Shown: piece after piece, positions 5,806-5,860 of the stretch
Layout: each line of letters starts with the position of its first letter
How positions within the stretch are numbered: position 1 is the stretch's first letter
DNA from: Pseudomonadota bacterium
GTDB taxonomy: Bacteria; Pseudomonadota; Alphaproteobacteria; Rhizobiales; Devosiaceae
Reading direction: 5' to 3'
DNA: 5,860 nucleotides
Assembly: GCA_023437755.1 (NCBI GenBank)
Contig: JAEZFJ010000292.1
Span: 1-5,860, forward strand
The notes under the pieces: generated by a model
The model's database searches: none
The model's input: only the letters and a program-made list of their open reading frames with translations
What the model was told of the DNA's origin: nothing
Made by a program: the position numbers and the translations under genes

Positions 5806-5860
5806 CACAAACCCCGCCGGCATCGTCCCGTCGGTTGAGAAGGAGGCGGAGCCCCGAGGC

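Noticed and set aside
5745..5860. A possible leader peptide upstream of the DAHP synthase gene
   Set aside because: A short minus-strand frame starting at an ATG in this region can be read, but it has no run of aromatic codons, no clear ribosome site and overlaps the start of the synthase out of frame.

Overview
The window is high-GC, densely coding DNA from an alphaproteobacterium, most likely of the Hyphomicrobiales (Devosia-like or rhizobial). That placement is an inference from the HWE-family sensor kinase, the short receiver-only response regulator, the class II DAHP synthase and the glutamine-dependent NAD synthetase. No rRNA or other taxonomic marker is present.

Layout from left to right: (1) 1-648, minus strand: the amino-terminal nitrilase domain of a glutamine-dependent NAD+ synthetase (nadE), cut by the left edge. 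(2) 760-1716, minus: a 318-residue outer-membrane beta-barrel protein with a signal peptide and a C-terminal Phe. (3) 1717-1931: a divergent intergenic region with an AT-rich half next to the barrel gene and a GC-rich, potentially structured leader next to the regulator. (4) 1932-2354, plus: a stand-alone receiver-domain response regulator. (5) 2359-4272, minus: a soluble, three-PAS HWE histidine kinase that converges on the regulator with only 4 bp between the two stop codons. (6) 4273-4367: a 95-bp spacer holding a hairpin and a possible EcfG-type promoter. (7) 4368-5744, minus: a complete class II DAHP synthase, first enzyme of the shikimate pathway. (8) 5745-5860: its upstream region with a weak candidate promoter.

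The two flanking genes are ordinary housekeeping genes (NAD synthesis and aromatic amino-acid synthesis). Between them sits a signalling cassette: a cytoplasmic PAS-HWE kinase, an output-less receiver that is probably its partner, and an outer-membrane protein transcribed divergently from the receiver. A reasonable but unproven reading is a small stress or envelope-response circuit in which the kinase phosphorylates the receiver, which then acts by protein contact or as a phosphate sink. I see no mobile element, tRNA, rRNA or CRISPR array, and no clearly new system. The points most worth checking are non-coding: the regulator's leader and its out-of-frame 9-codon ORF, the spacer in front of the kinase, and the inverted repeat across the convergent stops.
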